Part shown: positions 10,145 to 18,093 of the stretch, piece by piece
How positions within the stretch are numbered: the stretch's first letter is position 1
Layout: every line of letters starts with the position of its first letter
Source of the DNA: Comamonadaceae bacterium
Lineage (GTDB): Bacteria; Pseudomonadota; Gammaproteobacteria; Burkholderiales; Burkholderiaceae_C
Assembly: GCA_027488255.1 (NCBI GenBank)
Contig: JAIYBZ010000029.1
Location: forward strand, 248,001-312,000
Length of the DNA stretch: 64,000 nt
Direction of reading: 5' to 3'
Position numbers and translations under genes: made by a program
Notes under the pieces: model-generated
Databases searched by the model: none
What the model was told of the DNA's origin: nothing
What the model saw: the letters and a program-made list of their open reading frames with translations, nothing else

Positions 10145-10807
10145 ATGGAAAAACTCATTTTGGCCTCTTTGGCCGCCCTGACACTGACCGCATGCGTGCA
10201 AGAAGGATCGCGCACCTTGCCGATTCAAAAAGTCGAGTCAGCGGCCCGTCCCCACATGGGGGTTCGCGTGCCGGTGTCCGTGGGCAACTTCGACAACCGG
10301 TCTTCCTTTATGCGTGGCGTTTTCTCGAACAACGAGGATCGCATGGGCAGCCAAGCGCAAACCATCTTGGTCACGCACTTGCAACAAAGCCAGCGGTTCA
10401 ATGTGCTCGACCGTTCTGTTATGAGCGAAATCAAACAAGAAGCCAACCTCAAAAAACAAATCCAAAACATCAAAGGTGCCGACTACGTGATCACAGGTGA
10501 CGTGACAGAATTTGGCCGCAAAGATGTGGGCGACCGCCAACTGTTTGGCATCTTGGGGCGTGGCAAAACTCAAATTGCTTACTCTAAAGTCAACCTCAAC
10601 ATCGTCAACACACTGACTTCAGAAGTCGTGTTTTCCTCCCAAGGCGCGGGCGAGTACAGCCTGTCAGAACGAGAAGTCATTGGCTTTGGCAGCACTGCCG
10701 GCTATGACGCAACGCTGAATGGCAAAGTGCTTGACCTTGCCATCCGCGACGCTGTGAACAACTTGGTCAGCGCGATCGAAAACGGCGCATGGCGTCCGGC
10801 CCTGTGA
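10145..10807 (+). CDS. CsgG/HfaB-family lipoprotein
   Basis: This 220-residue protein has a lipoprotein signal peptide with the lipobox LTAC (Cys17), so it should be anchored by lipid. The body matches CsgG-like proteins: a VPVSVGNFDNRSSF segment, an SRFNVLDR-like strand (QRFNVLDRSVM), and GADYVITGDVTEFG. CsgG itself forms the curli secretion pore, but no curli subunit genes are here. The three-gene set CsgG-like, DUF4810 and GNA1162 (DUF799) recurs in other proteobacteria including Neisseria, which points to an envelope complex of unsettled function. The next gene begins 8 bases downstream. Confidence 0.83.
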   Translation: MEKLILASLAALTLTACVQEGSRTLPIQKVESAARPHMGVRVPVSVGNFDNRSSFMRGVFSNNEDRMGSQAQTILVTHLQQSQRFNVLDRSVMSEIKQEANLKKQIQNIKGADYVITGDVTEFGRKDVGDRQLFGILGRGKTQIAYSKVNLNIVNTLTSEVVFSSQGAGEYSLSEREVIGFGSTAGYDATLNGKVLDLAIRDAVNNLVSAIENGAWRPAL

Positions 10808-10815
10808 GACGCACC

Positions 10816-11175
10816 ATGAGTACCCGCATCAAAACCTTGGCCTTGCTGGCCACCCTGCTGGCCCTGACTGGCTGCGCCAACAAGGCACCACCACTGATGT
10901 ACGGCTGGAACGGGTACGAGAAAAACCTCGACACCTATTTCCGTGGCGACCGCGAAAGTTTGGACACACAGTCCAAACGCATGGAAGAAGACTTGCAAAA
11001 AATGCGCGCCGCTGGCCAAGCCACGCCACCGGGTTACCAAGCCCACTTGGGCTTGCTGCATGGCAAGCAAGGTGACCTGGCACGCTTTCAAAGGCACCTG
11101 CAAGCCGAAAAAGCACAATTTCCAGAGTCTGAAACCTTTGTGAATTTCTTGCTGCGCAAATTCAAATCCAACTAA
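10816..11175 (+). CDS. DUF4810 lipoprotein
   Basis: A small lipoprotein of 119 residues. The signal peptide ends in the lipobox LTGC (Cys near residue 17). The mature part contains YGWNGYE, typical of DUF4810, then a charged amphipathic helix and a Lys-rich end. It is the middle gene of the CsgG-like/DUF4810/GNA1162 trio, with gaps of 8 and 14 bases on either side. The function is unknown; the constant partnership suggests an accessory subunit of the same complex. Confidence 0.8.
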   Translation: MSTRIKTLALLATLLALTGCANKAPPLMYGWNGYEKNLDTYFRGDRESLDTQSKRMEEDLQKMRAAGQATPPGYQAHLGLLHGKQGDLARFQRHLQAEKAQFPESETFVNFLLRKFKSN

Positions 11176-11189
11176 GGCCAGCCTCCGAC

Positions 11190-11867
11190 ATGAAAAACTC
11201 TCTCCAACTCGTGGCCGCAGCGTTGGCGGTGGTGGTGCTCAGTGGTTGCGCCAACACCCCCTCAGCCCCCTACAACTACACCGAATACAAACTCAGCAAC
11301 CCCAAGTCCATCTTGGTGCTGCCGCCTGTCAACAAAACACCTGAGGTCCGAGCGCCCTACAGCATGCTGTCTCAGGTCACGTTCCCGTTGGCCGAATCGG
11401 GTTACTACGTGTTGCCCGTGTCGCTGGTCGACGAAACCCTGAAAGAAAACGGCGTCACCCAGGCCCAAGACGCCCACGAACTGCCCAGCGCCAAACTGCG
11501 CGAGATTTTTGGCGCCGATGCGGCGCTTTACATCACCATGACGCAGTACGGCACGGTCTACCTGCTCTTGGACAGCCACACCACCGTCTCGGCAGAGGCA
11601 CGATTGGTTGACCTGAAAACCAACAAAGTGCTTTGGGCTGGCAAAGCTTCGGCCAGCACCGCTGAAAAGCAAAACCAAAACCAAGGCGGCTTGGCTGGCA
11701 TGCTCATCACCGCAATCGTCAAACAAATCGTGGGCACGGTCACCGACGAAAGCCACCCCATGGCTGGGCTGGCCAGCCAGCGGCTGCTGTCTGCAGGAAA
11801 TGTGAACGGCATGTTGTTCGGCCCACGCTCGCCGAACTACAACAAAGCAGCCGACAAACCTCGCTGA
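11190..11867 (+). CDS. GNA1162-family lipoprotein (DUF799)
   Basis: The 225-residue precursor carries a lipobox (LSGC, Cys20). The mature domain begins with PKSILVLPPVNKTPEV, the first strand and loop of the GNA1162/DUF799 family, whose fold resembles the TolB N-terminal domain. ADAALYITMTQYGTVY and the LWAGKASAS strand are further family features. It ends the lipoprotein operon. The 142 bases to glnS hold no clear terminator. Confidence 0.85.
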   Translation: MKNSLQLVAAALAVVVLSGCANTPSAPYNYTEYKLSNPKSILVLPPVNKTPEVRAPYSMLSQVTFPLAESGYYVLPVSLVDETLKENGVTQAQDAHELPSAKLREIFGADAALYITMTQYGTVYLLLDSHTTVSAEARLVDLKTNKVLWAGKASASTAEKQNQNQGGLAGMLITAIVKQIVGTVTDESHPMAGLASQRLLSAGNVNGMLFGPRSPNYNKAADKPR

Positions 11868-12009
11868 TCCCATGATCTGAGTCGGCGTCGCCCAAGCGGC
11901 GGCGCCAACCGTCAGCTCAGCCCTCGTGGATGTGCCAAGCACTTCTGGGGGAGAGTCTGGCGAGAAGACGGCCTCAAATCAGCGCCTGCACCCTCTAAAA
12001 TCGAGGGCT

Positions 12010-13845
12010 ATGACTTCCCACACCGACAACGCCCGCGATTCCGCGACTGCTGAACACAAAGTCAGCAATTTTCTGCGCCAAATCATCGAAAAAGACTTGG
12101 AGCTAGGCACTTACGCGAATCGCCGCTGGGCGGGCAGTCCTGGCGACGCCGCGCACCACGCCGCTGGCCAGCCCGATCCGGCGAAGATTCGCACGCGTTT
12201 TCCGCCCGAGCCCAATGGCTATCTGCACGTGGGTCACGCCAAAAGCATCTGCATCAACTTTGGCCTCGCCCAAGAGTACGGCGGCGTCTGCCACCTGCGT
12301 TTTGACGACACCAACCCCGAAAAAGAAGACACCGAATACGTCAACAGCATCATCGATGCCGTCAAATGGCTCGGTTTTGACTGGGCACAGCTCGGCCAAG
12401 CCGCCGGCAGCGCTGCGCCCTACCAAGCGAGCGACTACTTCGACTTCATGTACCGCGCTGCCGAGGCTTTGATCCAAGCCGGACACGCCTATGTGGACGA
12501 GCAAAGCGCCGAAGACATGCGTGCCAACCGGGGGGATTTTGGCAAGCCAGGCGTGGACAGCCCCTTCCGCAGCCGCACCGTGGCAGAAAACTTGGCACGA
12601 TTCCGTGAGATGCGCGACGGCCAATTGCCCGACGGCGCCGCCGTGCTGCGCGCCAAGATCGACATGGCTTCGCCCAACATCAATATGCGCGACCCAGCGA
12701 TTTACCGCATTCGCCGCGCCACCCACCACCACACGGGCGACAAATGGTGCATCTACCCGATGTACACCTTTGCCCACCCCATCGAAGACGCGTTGGAGCA
12801 AATCACCCACAGCATCTGCACGCTGGAGTTTGAAGACCAACGCCCGTTTTACGACTGGCTGATGGAGCGCCTGTGCAAATGCAAGTTGCTGGCCGCGCCC
12901 TCGCCCAAGCAATACGAATTTGCGCGCCTGAACCTCACCTACGTCATCACCAGCAAACGCAAATTGGTGCAATTGGTGAATGAAGGCAAAGTCAGCGGCT
13001 GGGACGATCCGCGCATGCCCACCATCGTCGGCCTGCGCCGCCGGGGCTACACGCCCGAGAGCCTGCGCCTGTTTGCAGATCGCATTGGTGTGACCAAGAG
13101 CGACAGCTGGATCGACTACAGCACGCTGGAAGGCTGTCTGCGTGAAGACCTGGAAAACAAAGCGCACCGCGGCATGGCCGTGATCGACCCCGTGAAGTTG
13201 GTGCTGACGAATTGGGCCGAGGCGTTTGGCAGCGAACACTACACCGAAGACTGCAGCCAACCCGCCCTGCCCCACAGCGCCATGGCAGAGGGCCAGACAC
13301 CGCCAGCCGACCGCGTGTTCAAGATCGGCAAAGAAGTGTGGATCGAGCGCGAAGACTTTGAAGAAGTGCCACCCAAGGGCTACAAAAGATTGTTCCCCGG
13401 CAACGTGGTGCGCCTGAAAGGCGGCTACGTGATCGAATGCACCGGCTGTGCACGCGACGCGGCGGGCAGCGTGCTTGAAGTGCACGCCAAAGTCATTCCC
13501 GGCACCAAGAGCGGCACAGCCGGCGCCGACAGCGTCAAAGCCAAAGCCGCCATCACCTGGGTCAGCGTGGCCGACGGCGTGCAAGCCGAAGTGCGCCTGT
13601 ACGACCGCCTGTTTGCCGAAGCGCACCCCGATGCAGGAGGCAAAGACTTTTTGCAGTCGCTCAACCCGGACAGTTTGAAGATCGTCAAGGCCTATGTGGA
13701 ACCCTCACTGGCCCAAGCGCAACCCGACCAGAAGTTCCAGTTTGAGCGCTTTGGCTACTTTGTAGCGGATCGCTTAGATCATGTGGCGGGGACCCAGCCC
13801 GTGTTCAATCGGGTGACTGGTTTGAAAGACAGTTGGGGCAAATGA
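12010..13845 (+). CDS. glnS: Glutaminyl-tRNA synthetase
   Basis: This class I synthetase of 611 residues charges tRNA-Gln with glutamine. The HIGH-type motif is PEPNGYLHVGHAKS (about 64-77) and the KMSKS equivalent is VITSKRKL (about 315). The C-terminal beta-barrel anticodon-binding domains follow. It is longer than the E. coli enzyme (554), with an extra Ala/Gly/His-rich stretch near residues 40-55 and insertions in the barrel. I chose the ATG giving MTSHTDNA; the open frame extends another 28 codons upstream without a better start. Confidence 0.95.
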   Translation: MTSHTDNARDSATAEHKVSNFLRQIIEKDLELGTYANRRWAGSPGDAAHHAAGQPDPAKIRTRFPPEPNGYLHVGHAKSICINFGLAQEYGGVCHLRFDDTNPEKEDTEYVNSIIDAVKWLGFDWAQLGQAAGSAAPYQASDYFDFMYRAAEALIQAGHAYVDEQSAEDMRANRGDFGKPGVDSPFRSRTVAENLARFREMRDGQLPDGAAVLRAKIDMASPNINMRDPAIYRIRRATHHHTGDKWCIYPMYTFAHPIEDALEQITHSICTLEFEDQRPFYDWLMERLCKCKLLAAPSPKQYEFARLNLTYVITSKRKLVQLVNEGKVSGWDDPRMPTIVGLRRRGYTPESLRLFADRIGVTKSDSWIDYSTLEGCLREDLENKAHRGMAVIDPVKLVLTNWAEAFGSEHYTEDCSQPALPHSAMAEGQTPPADRVFKIGKEVWIEREDFEEVPPKGYKRLFPGNVVRLKGGYVIECTGCARDAAGSVLEVHAKVIPGTKSGTAGADSVKAKAAITWVSVADGVQAEVRLYDRLFAEAHPDAGGKDFLQSLNPDSLKIVKAYVEPSLAQAQPDQKFQFERFGYFVADRLDHVAGTQPVFNRVTGLKDSWGK

Positions 13846-13913
13846 GCCCCATGGTCAATGCTGCTTGATGCCTTGCTTAATGCCTAGGTTTATGCCTTTG
13901 AAATGGCCCTTCG

Positions 13914-14396
13914 ATGACCTCTTCTGACTTGCCCCTCGCATCCGACCCCCGTGAGCTGGCGCTCACGCGCTTGATCGATGTGCCGCGCCACAAGCTGTTT
14001 CGGTGTTGGACAGAGCCTGCGCTGATCGTGCAGTGGTTCACGCCGCCGCCTTGGAAAACTGTGGAGGCCGAAACGGATGTGCGCCCCGGCGGCACCAGCC
14101 GCATCGTGATGCAGGGCCCAGACGGGACACGGATGCCCAATGTCGGCGTCTATCTTGAAGTGGTGCCGAATGAACGCTTGGTGTTCACCGACGCCTACAC
14201 CGGTGATTGGCGGCCGTCTGGCAAACCGTTTTTTACGTGCGTGTTGACGTTTGAAGACGAAGGCGGCCAAACCCGCTACACCGCCCGAGCTCGCCACTGG
14301 AGCGCCGAGGACTGCGAACAACACGACAAAATGGGGTTTCATGTGGGCTGGGGCATCGCCACCGACCAACTGGCTGCGCTTGCCGCCACGCTGTGA
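13914..14396 (+). CDS. SRPBCC-domain protein (AHSA1-like)
   Basis: This 160-residue protein has the START/SRPBCC ligand-binding fold as found in the activator-of-Hsp90-ATPase-like (AHSA1) family. Typical features are LTRLIDVPRHKLFRCWTEP at the start, WFTPPPWK, the DVRPGGTSRIVM strand, a LVFTDAYTGDW segment, and a C-terminal helix beginning MGFHVGWG. The ligand and function are unknown. It is a single gene converging on the SRAP-like gene, with a hairpin between them. Confidence 0.8.
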   Translation: MTSSDLPLASDPRELALTRLIDVPRHKLFRCWTEPALIVQWFTPPPWKTVEAETDVRPGGTSRIVMQGPDGTRMPNVGVYLEVVPNERLVFTDAYTGDWRPSGKPFFTCVLTFEDEGGQTRYTARARHWSAEDCEQHDKMGFHVGWGIATDQLAALAATL

Positions 14397-14422
14397 ATCG
14401 CATGAAGGCCCATTGAGATGCA

Positions 14423-14448
14423 CAGAGGCACTGTAAACAATGCCTCTG
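14423..14448. terminator. Hairpin between converging genes
   Basis: CAGAGGCA and TGCCTCTG form an 8-bp perfect stem with a ten-base loop. It lies between the stops of the SRPBCC and SRAP-like genes. There is no strong T-run on either side, so termination is only a guess. Confidence 0.4.
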
Positions 14449-14474
14449 GCTTAGGAGTGCGTTGAGACGCCCCT

Positions 14475-15116
14475 CTATTTTTTCTGCACCGGATTGGCCA
14501 ACAACAGGTTGGCGGGGTAGGCCCGCATGAACTCACGCGCTTTGTCGAGGGGCGCCGAAAGCCAAGCGCCATAGGCGCCTTCGTTCAAGATGGCGGGCAT
14601 GCGCTTTTCATTGCCGTTTTGGCCATAGCGGTTCATCAGGGCGTGGCTGTTGGCGTTGACGGTGAGCAAAGTGAAGCTGATGATTTCTTCGCCGTCTTGA
14701 GCCCAGCGCTCCCACAACCCCGCCACGCCCATGGGCTTGCCGTCCACCCGTGCAATGCGCGTCGGCACAGCTTTGCGGGTGCGCCAATCGTCTTCAAAAA
14801 AGGCTTGCATGGGAATGATGCAGCGTTGCGCTTTTTGCCATGTGTCGCGCGTTGCGGTGCCGGTGCTCATGGTTTCGTAGCGGGTCACGGCCAGTTTGGT
14901 GGAACGCAGTTTGGCGTCAGAAGCCGATTTCACCCACGTGGGCACCAAACCAAATTGGCCTTGCCTCAATGCCCAGTCAGCCGTCTCGGTTTTGCAAATA
15001 AAAAACCCTTGTTGGCGAGGCCAGACTTCTTTGCCCAACAAAGTTTCAGGTGGGGCGATGCCAAAGGCTTCGGCGTACAGATCGGCGCTTTTCAGGCATT
15101 CGTATTGGGTGCTCAT
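14475..15116 (-). CDS. SRAP-domain protein lacking key catalytic residues
   Basis: The 213-residue protein has the SRAP (YedK/HMCES) fold: GQFGLVPTWVKSAS, CIIPMQAFFEDDW, GVAGLWERW and SFTLLTVNANSHALM align with the family. Active members use Cys2 to crosslink to abasic DNA, with a nearby Asn, Glu and His. Here residue 2 is Ser; the Asn of the NAR-ET motif is Val (VTRYET); and the H-D-R-P region reads GNEKRMP without His. Only the Glu (FFEDD) remains. The upstream in-frame extension does not supply an initiator Met-Cys. It may be a non-crosslinking DNA-binding relative. Confidence 0.75.
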   Translation of the reverse strand: MSTQYECLKSADLYAEAFGIAPPETLLGKEVWPRQQGFFICKTETADWALRQGQFGLVPTWVKSASDAKLRSTKLAVTRYETMSTGTATRDTWQKAQRCIIPMQAFFEDDWRTRKAVPTRIARVDGKPMGVAGLWERWAQDGEEIISFTLLTVNANSHALMNRYGQNGNEKRMPAILNEGAYGAWLSAPLDKAREFMRAYPANLLLANPVQKK

Positions 15117-15208
15117 GCGGGCGATGCTAACCCACGCCAAGCGGCCAAGCCGCCTTCAGAGACCTGCTACGCTTTGGTTTTGTTTGAATGTTTATTGAGC
15201 CATTTGTC

Positions 15209-15745
15209 ATGCTGATCCGTTTCAACAAACCCTATGGGGTGCTGAGCCAGTTCACTCCCGAGGGGCGTTGGCAAGGGCTGAAGGACCACATTGACCTGCC
15301 CGGCGTTTATGTGGCGGGGCGCTTGGATGCCGACAGCGAAGGGCTGTTGCTGTTGACGGACGATGGCGTTTTGCAAGCCCGAATTTCAGACCCACGTTTC
15401 AAAATGGAAAAAACTTATTGGGTCCAGGTCGAAGGCGTGGTGGACGACAAAGCGCTGAGCGCCCTGAGCAACGGCGTGACCTTGAACGACGGACCCACCC
15501 TGCCCGCACGGGCCCGCGCCATGGCTGCGCCTGAAAATTTGTGGCCCCGAAACCCGCCGATTCGAGAACGGCAAAACATCCCCACCTCGTGGCTGGAGCT
15601 GACCATCAGAGAGGGGCGCAACCGCCAAGTGCGCCGCATGACTGCCGCAGTCGGTTTGCCCACATTGCGCCTGATCCGTGCCGCCATCGGGCCTTACCAC
15701 CTAGAGGGTCTGCCCACCGGCACTTGGCAAGCTGTCAACATCTAG
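15209..15745 (+). CDS. rluE: 23S rRNA pseudouridine synthase RluE-type
   Basis: This 178-residue RsuA-family pseudouridine synthase has no S4 domain, as is usual for RluE, which modifies U2457 of 23S rRNA in E. coli. The catalytic-Asp motif is [17 protein letters not shown] (about 37-53). [16 protein letters not shown] (about 131) is the second family motif. The start ATG gives [15 protein letters not shown], the standard N terminus. It is transcribed away from the SRAP-like gene. Confidence 0.88.
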   Translation: MLIRFNKPYGVLSQFTPEGRWQGLKDHIDLPGVYVAGRLDADSEGLLLLTDDGVLQARISDPRFKMEKTYWVQVEGVVDDKALSALSNGVTLNDGPTLPARARAMAAPENLWPRNPPIRERQNIPTSWLELTIREGRNRQVRRMTAAVGLPTLRLIRAAIGPYHLEGLPTGTWQAVNI

Positions 15746-15841
15746 ATAAAACGTGTTGCATGGCGGACAGCTCCCCCCTGCGCAATCCGACACAATCGGG
15801 GTTGATTACTTTTTTCTCTTCATTATTTCTTGGGAAACCGC

Positions 15842-16480
15842 ATGTCTGAATTGCTGAACAAACTCGAATGGCGCTATGCCTGCAAAAAAATGGATCCGGC
15901 CAAAGCAGTGCCGCAAGACAAAGTGGATCGCATTGTGGAGGCCGCCCGTTTGGCCCCGACCTCCAGTGGCTTGCAACCGTTTGAAGTGCTGGTCGTGAGC
16001 AACGCCGCTGTGCGCGAACAAATCAAGCCCAAGGCTTGGGGTCAAGGCCAAATCACCGATGGCTCTCACTTGTTGGTCTTTGCAGCGTGGGACAACTACA
16101 CAGCTGAGCGCATCAACATGATGTTTGATTTGACCAACGCGCAACGTGGCGGCACCAACGAAGGCTGGGAAAACTACCGCCAAATGTTGCTCAAGACCTA
16201 CCCCTCACGCGATGCGCAAGTGAACTTTGAGCACGCGGCGCGTCAAGCCTATATTGGTCTGGGAGCCGCATTGATTGCCGCAGCTTTTGAAGAAGTTGAC
16301 GCCACCCCCATGGAAGGCTTCGACCCCAAAGCCATTGACGAAATTCTGGGCCTGAGCGCTCGGGGTTTGCGCAGCGTGGTGATCGTGCCACTGGGTTACC
16401 GCGCGCAAGAGGGTGACTGGCTGGTCAACCTGAAAAAGGTGCGCCGTCCGCGCGAACAGTTCGTCACCGAAGTGAAATAA
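15842..16480 (+). CDS. Nitroreductase-family NAD(P)H-dependent oxidoreductase
   Basis: This FMN-dependent flavoprotein of 212 residues matches the NfsB-like nitroreductases. The N-terminal RYACKKMDPAKAVP and the FMN-binding APTSSGLQPFEVLVV segment are clear, as is the C-terminal GLRSVVIVPLGYRA. The physiological substrate is unknown. I took the ATG for MSELLNKLEW rather than the upstream TTG. A hairpin follows the stop. Confidence 0.88.
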   Translation: MSELLNKLEWRYACKKMDPAKAVPQDKVDRIVEAARLAPTSSGLQPFEVLVVSNAAVREQIKPKAWGQGQITDGSHLLVFAAWDNYTAERINMMFDLTNAQRGGTNEGWENYRQMLLKTYPSRDAQVNFEHAARQAYIGLGAALIAAAFEEVDATPMEGFDPKAIDEILGLSARGLRSVVIVPLGYRAQEGDWLVNLKKVRRPREQFVTEVK

Positions 16481-16547
16481 CTTCCGCGTCATCGATCCGA
16501 CCTTTTGGGGTCACGGCCTGACCTTCTCGGGCCAAGACAACAGAGCC

Positions 16548-16570
16548 AAAGCCGCAGAATGTGCGGCTTT
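16548..16570 (+). terminator. Hairpin downstream of the nitroreductase gene
   Basis: AAAGCCGCA and TGCGGCTTT form a 9-bp stem with a five-base loop, followed by GTGCTTT. The T-run is short, so this is a weak intrinsic terminator at best. Confidence 0.4.
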
Positions 16571-16622
16571 GTGCTTTAACATCAGCACACTCCCATGTCG
16601 GGATGCAACCCTAGGAATGACC

Positions 16623-16763
16623 ATGGCCAAAGGCGAACAACGCAGCAACAAAATGGCCAAAAAGCCAAAGAAAGACACGTCTCCTCCCAAGACGTTCACC
16701 TCCGATCGTCCCACCGCGCCATCGACTTTTGTCGCACCCCGTGGCAAAGTGAAAGACAAGTAA
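16623..16763 (+). CDS. Small Lys-rich protein of unknown function
   Basis: A 46-residue basic protein starting MAKGEQRSNKMAKKPKK. Small proteins with the same pattern (Met-Ala-Lys-Gly, then a KKPKK run) occur widely in proteobacteria and are usually annotated as hypothetical. About one quarter of residues are Lys, and the rest is Pro/Thr-rich, so it is probably disordered. An alternative ATG lies two codons upstream (MTMAKG). It precedes the ferredoxin gene by 16 bases. Confidence 0.6.
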   Translation: MAKGEQRSNKMAKKPKKDTSPPKTFTSDRPTAPSTFVAPRGKVKDK

Positions 16764-16779
16764 ATCCATCTCTTTGAAG

Positions 16780-17079
16780 ATGCCAGAACAGTTTCAGATT
16801 TTCACAGCACGGGTGCTGCCTGCCGATGTGCAGTTCGATGTGGAAGGCGATCTGACCTTGCTCGAAGCGGCCGAAATGGGCCGTGTGCAGTTGCCCAGTT
16901 CTTGCCGCAACGGCACTTGCCGCACCTGCTTGTGCCGGTTGGTGAGGGGTGAGGTGACTTACACCGTGGAATGGCCTGGCCTGTCGGCAGAGGAAAAAGC
17001 CGAAGGGCTGGTCTTGCCCTGCGTGGCACGCCCGCTGACGGATGTGGTGATAGAGCAAGAAGCGGCCTCGGTGGCTTGA
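16780..17079 (+). CDS. Plant-type [2Fe-2S] ferredoxin
   Basis: This 99-residue protein has the plant-type ferredoxin cluster motif: SSCRNGTCRTCLC gives Cys-x4-Cys-x2-Cys, and the fourth ligand is in VLPCVARP. It should be a soluble one-electron carrier; the partner enzyme is not evident from the neighbours. The start ATG (MPEQFQIF) was preferred over a TTG two codons upstream. The gene ends nine bases before the pseudouridine synthase-cupin gene. Confidence 0.9.
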   Translation: MPEQFQIFTARVLPADVQFDVEGDLTLLEAAEMGRVQLPSSCRNGTCRTCLCRLVRGEVTYTVEWPGLSAEEKAEGLVLPCVARPLTDVVIEQEAASVA

Positions 17080-17087
17080 ATTTCCCC

Positions 17088-18056
17088 ATGACACCCCTCT
17101 ACGAAGACGAACACCTGTTGGTTTTGGAAAAACCCAGCGGTCTGCTGTCAGTGCCCGGGCGTGGCGCCGACAAGCAAGATTGCTTGGCCAGCCGCGTGCA
17201 AGCCCTGTACCCAGAAGCGCTGGTGGTGCATCGTTTAGACCAAGACACCTCGGGCTTGTTGGTGATGGCGCGTGGCATCGAGGCCCAGCGTCGCATGAGC
17301 CGATTGTTTGAAACGCGCCAAGTGCACAAGCGCTATGTGGCGGTCGTGGCGGGGCAAATGGCCCTCACGCAGCAAGCGGTGAGCACAGACGACACTGGCT
17401 GGCGCACCATCGACGGCTCGATTTTGTTGGACTGGGAGCGGCGGCCTCTTCACATCGTGCACCCCGATGGCAAACCCAGCTGCAGCCGCTGGCGGGTGCT
17501 GCAAAGCGGCACGGATGCCACCTTGGTTGAGCTTGAACCCGTGACGGGTCGGACGCACCAATTGCGTGTGCACCTGCAAAGTGTGGGACACCCCATTTTG
17601 GGCGATGCCTTGTATGCTCCGGCATCGGTCAGGGCGCTCTGTCCACGCTTGATGTTGCATGCGCAGTCATTGGAGTTTCCGCACCCTTTCACCGAAGCAA
17701 ACATGGCATTTGCGTCGCCGATTCAGTGGACGGCCGATGCCCCGTATGGCGTTTTCAATGAGGTCCCCACCATGAGTTTTGAAGCATTCAAACAACAAGC
17801 ACTGGCCGAAGGTTTTGACGAAGTGCTGGAACGCCATTGGGAACCCAACACCGTCGTTGAGACCCACACCCACCCGTTTGCAGTCAAGGCGCGCGTGACG
17901 GCGGGACAGTTGTGGCTGAGTGGGACCGCCGCGGATGGCACGGCGCAAAAACGTTATCTGACCCCAGGCGACGAATTCAGCCTGAAGCGTGACGAGCCCC
18001 ACGCCGAGCACTACGGGCCAGAGGGAGCCACTTATTGGGTGGCCCGCAAAAACTGA
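17088..18056 (+). CDS. RluA-family pseudouridine synthase fused to a cupin domain
   Basis: The 322-residue frame holds two domains. Residues 1 to about 225 are an RluA-type synthase: YEDEHLLVLEKPSGLLSVPG, then the catalytic HRLDQDTSGLLVMA (Asp near 51) and GRTHQLRVHLQSVGHPILGD. Residues 229-322 form a small cupin with the metal-type motif ETHTHPFAVKARV and LTPGDEFSLKRDEPHAEHYG. No stop separates them. An internal in-frame ATG at 17772 with AGG nine bases upstream could also yield the cupin alone. RluA members modify rRNA or tRNA uridines; what the cupin does is unknown. Confidence 0.85.
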   Translation: MTPLYEDEHLLVLEKPSGLLSVPGRGADKQDCLASRVQALYPEALVVHRLDQDTSGLLVMARGIEAQRRMSRLFETRQVHKRYVAVVAGQMALTQQAVSTDDTGWRTIDGSILLDWERRPLHIVHPDGKPSCSRWRVLQSGTDATLVELEPVTGRTHQLRVHLQSVGHPILGDALYAPASVRALCPRLMLHAQSLEFPHPFTEANMAFASPIQWTADAPYGVFNEVPTMSFEAFKQQALAEGFDEVLERHWEPNTVVETHTHPFAVKARVTAGQLWLSGTAADGTAQKRYLTPGDEFSLKRDEPHAEHYGPEGATYWVARKN

Positions 18057-18093
18057 GCCGCTGGGGACTCGGCGGGCCTCGGTCAGAGGCGAC

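Noticed and set aside
12103..13626. 507-codon minus-strand frame inside glnS
   Set aside because: Antisense of a confirmed synthetase, with no recognisable protein features.
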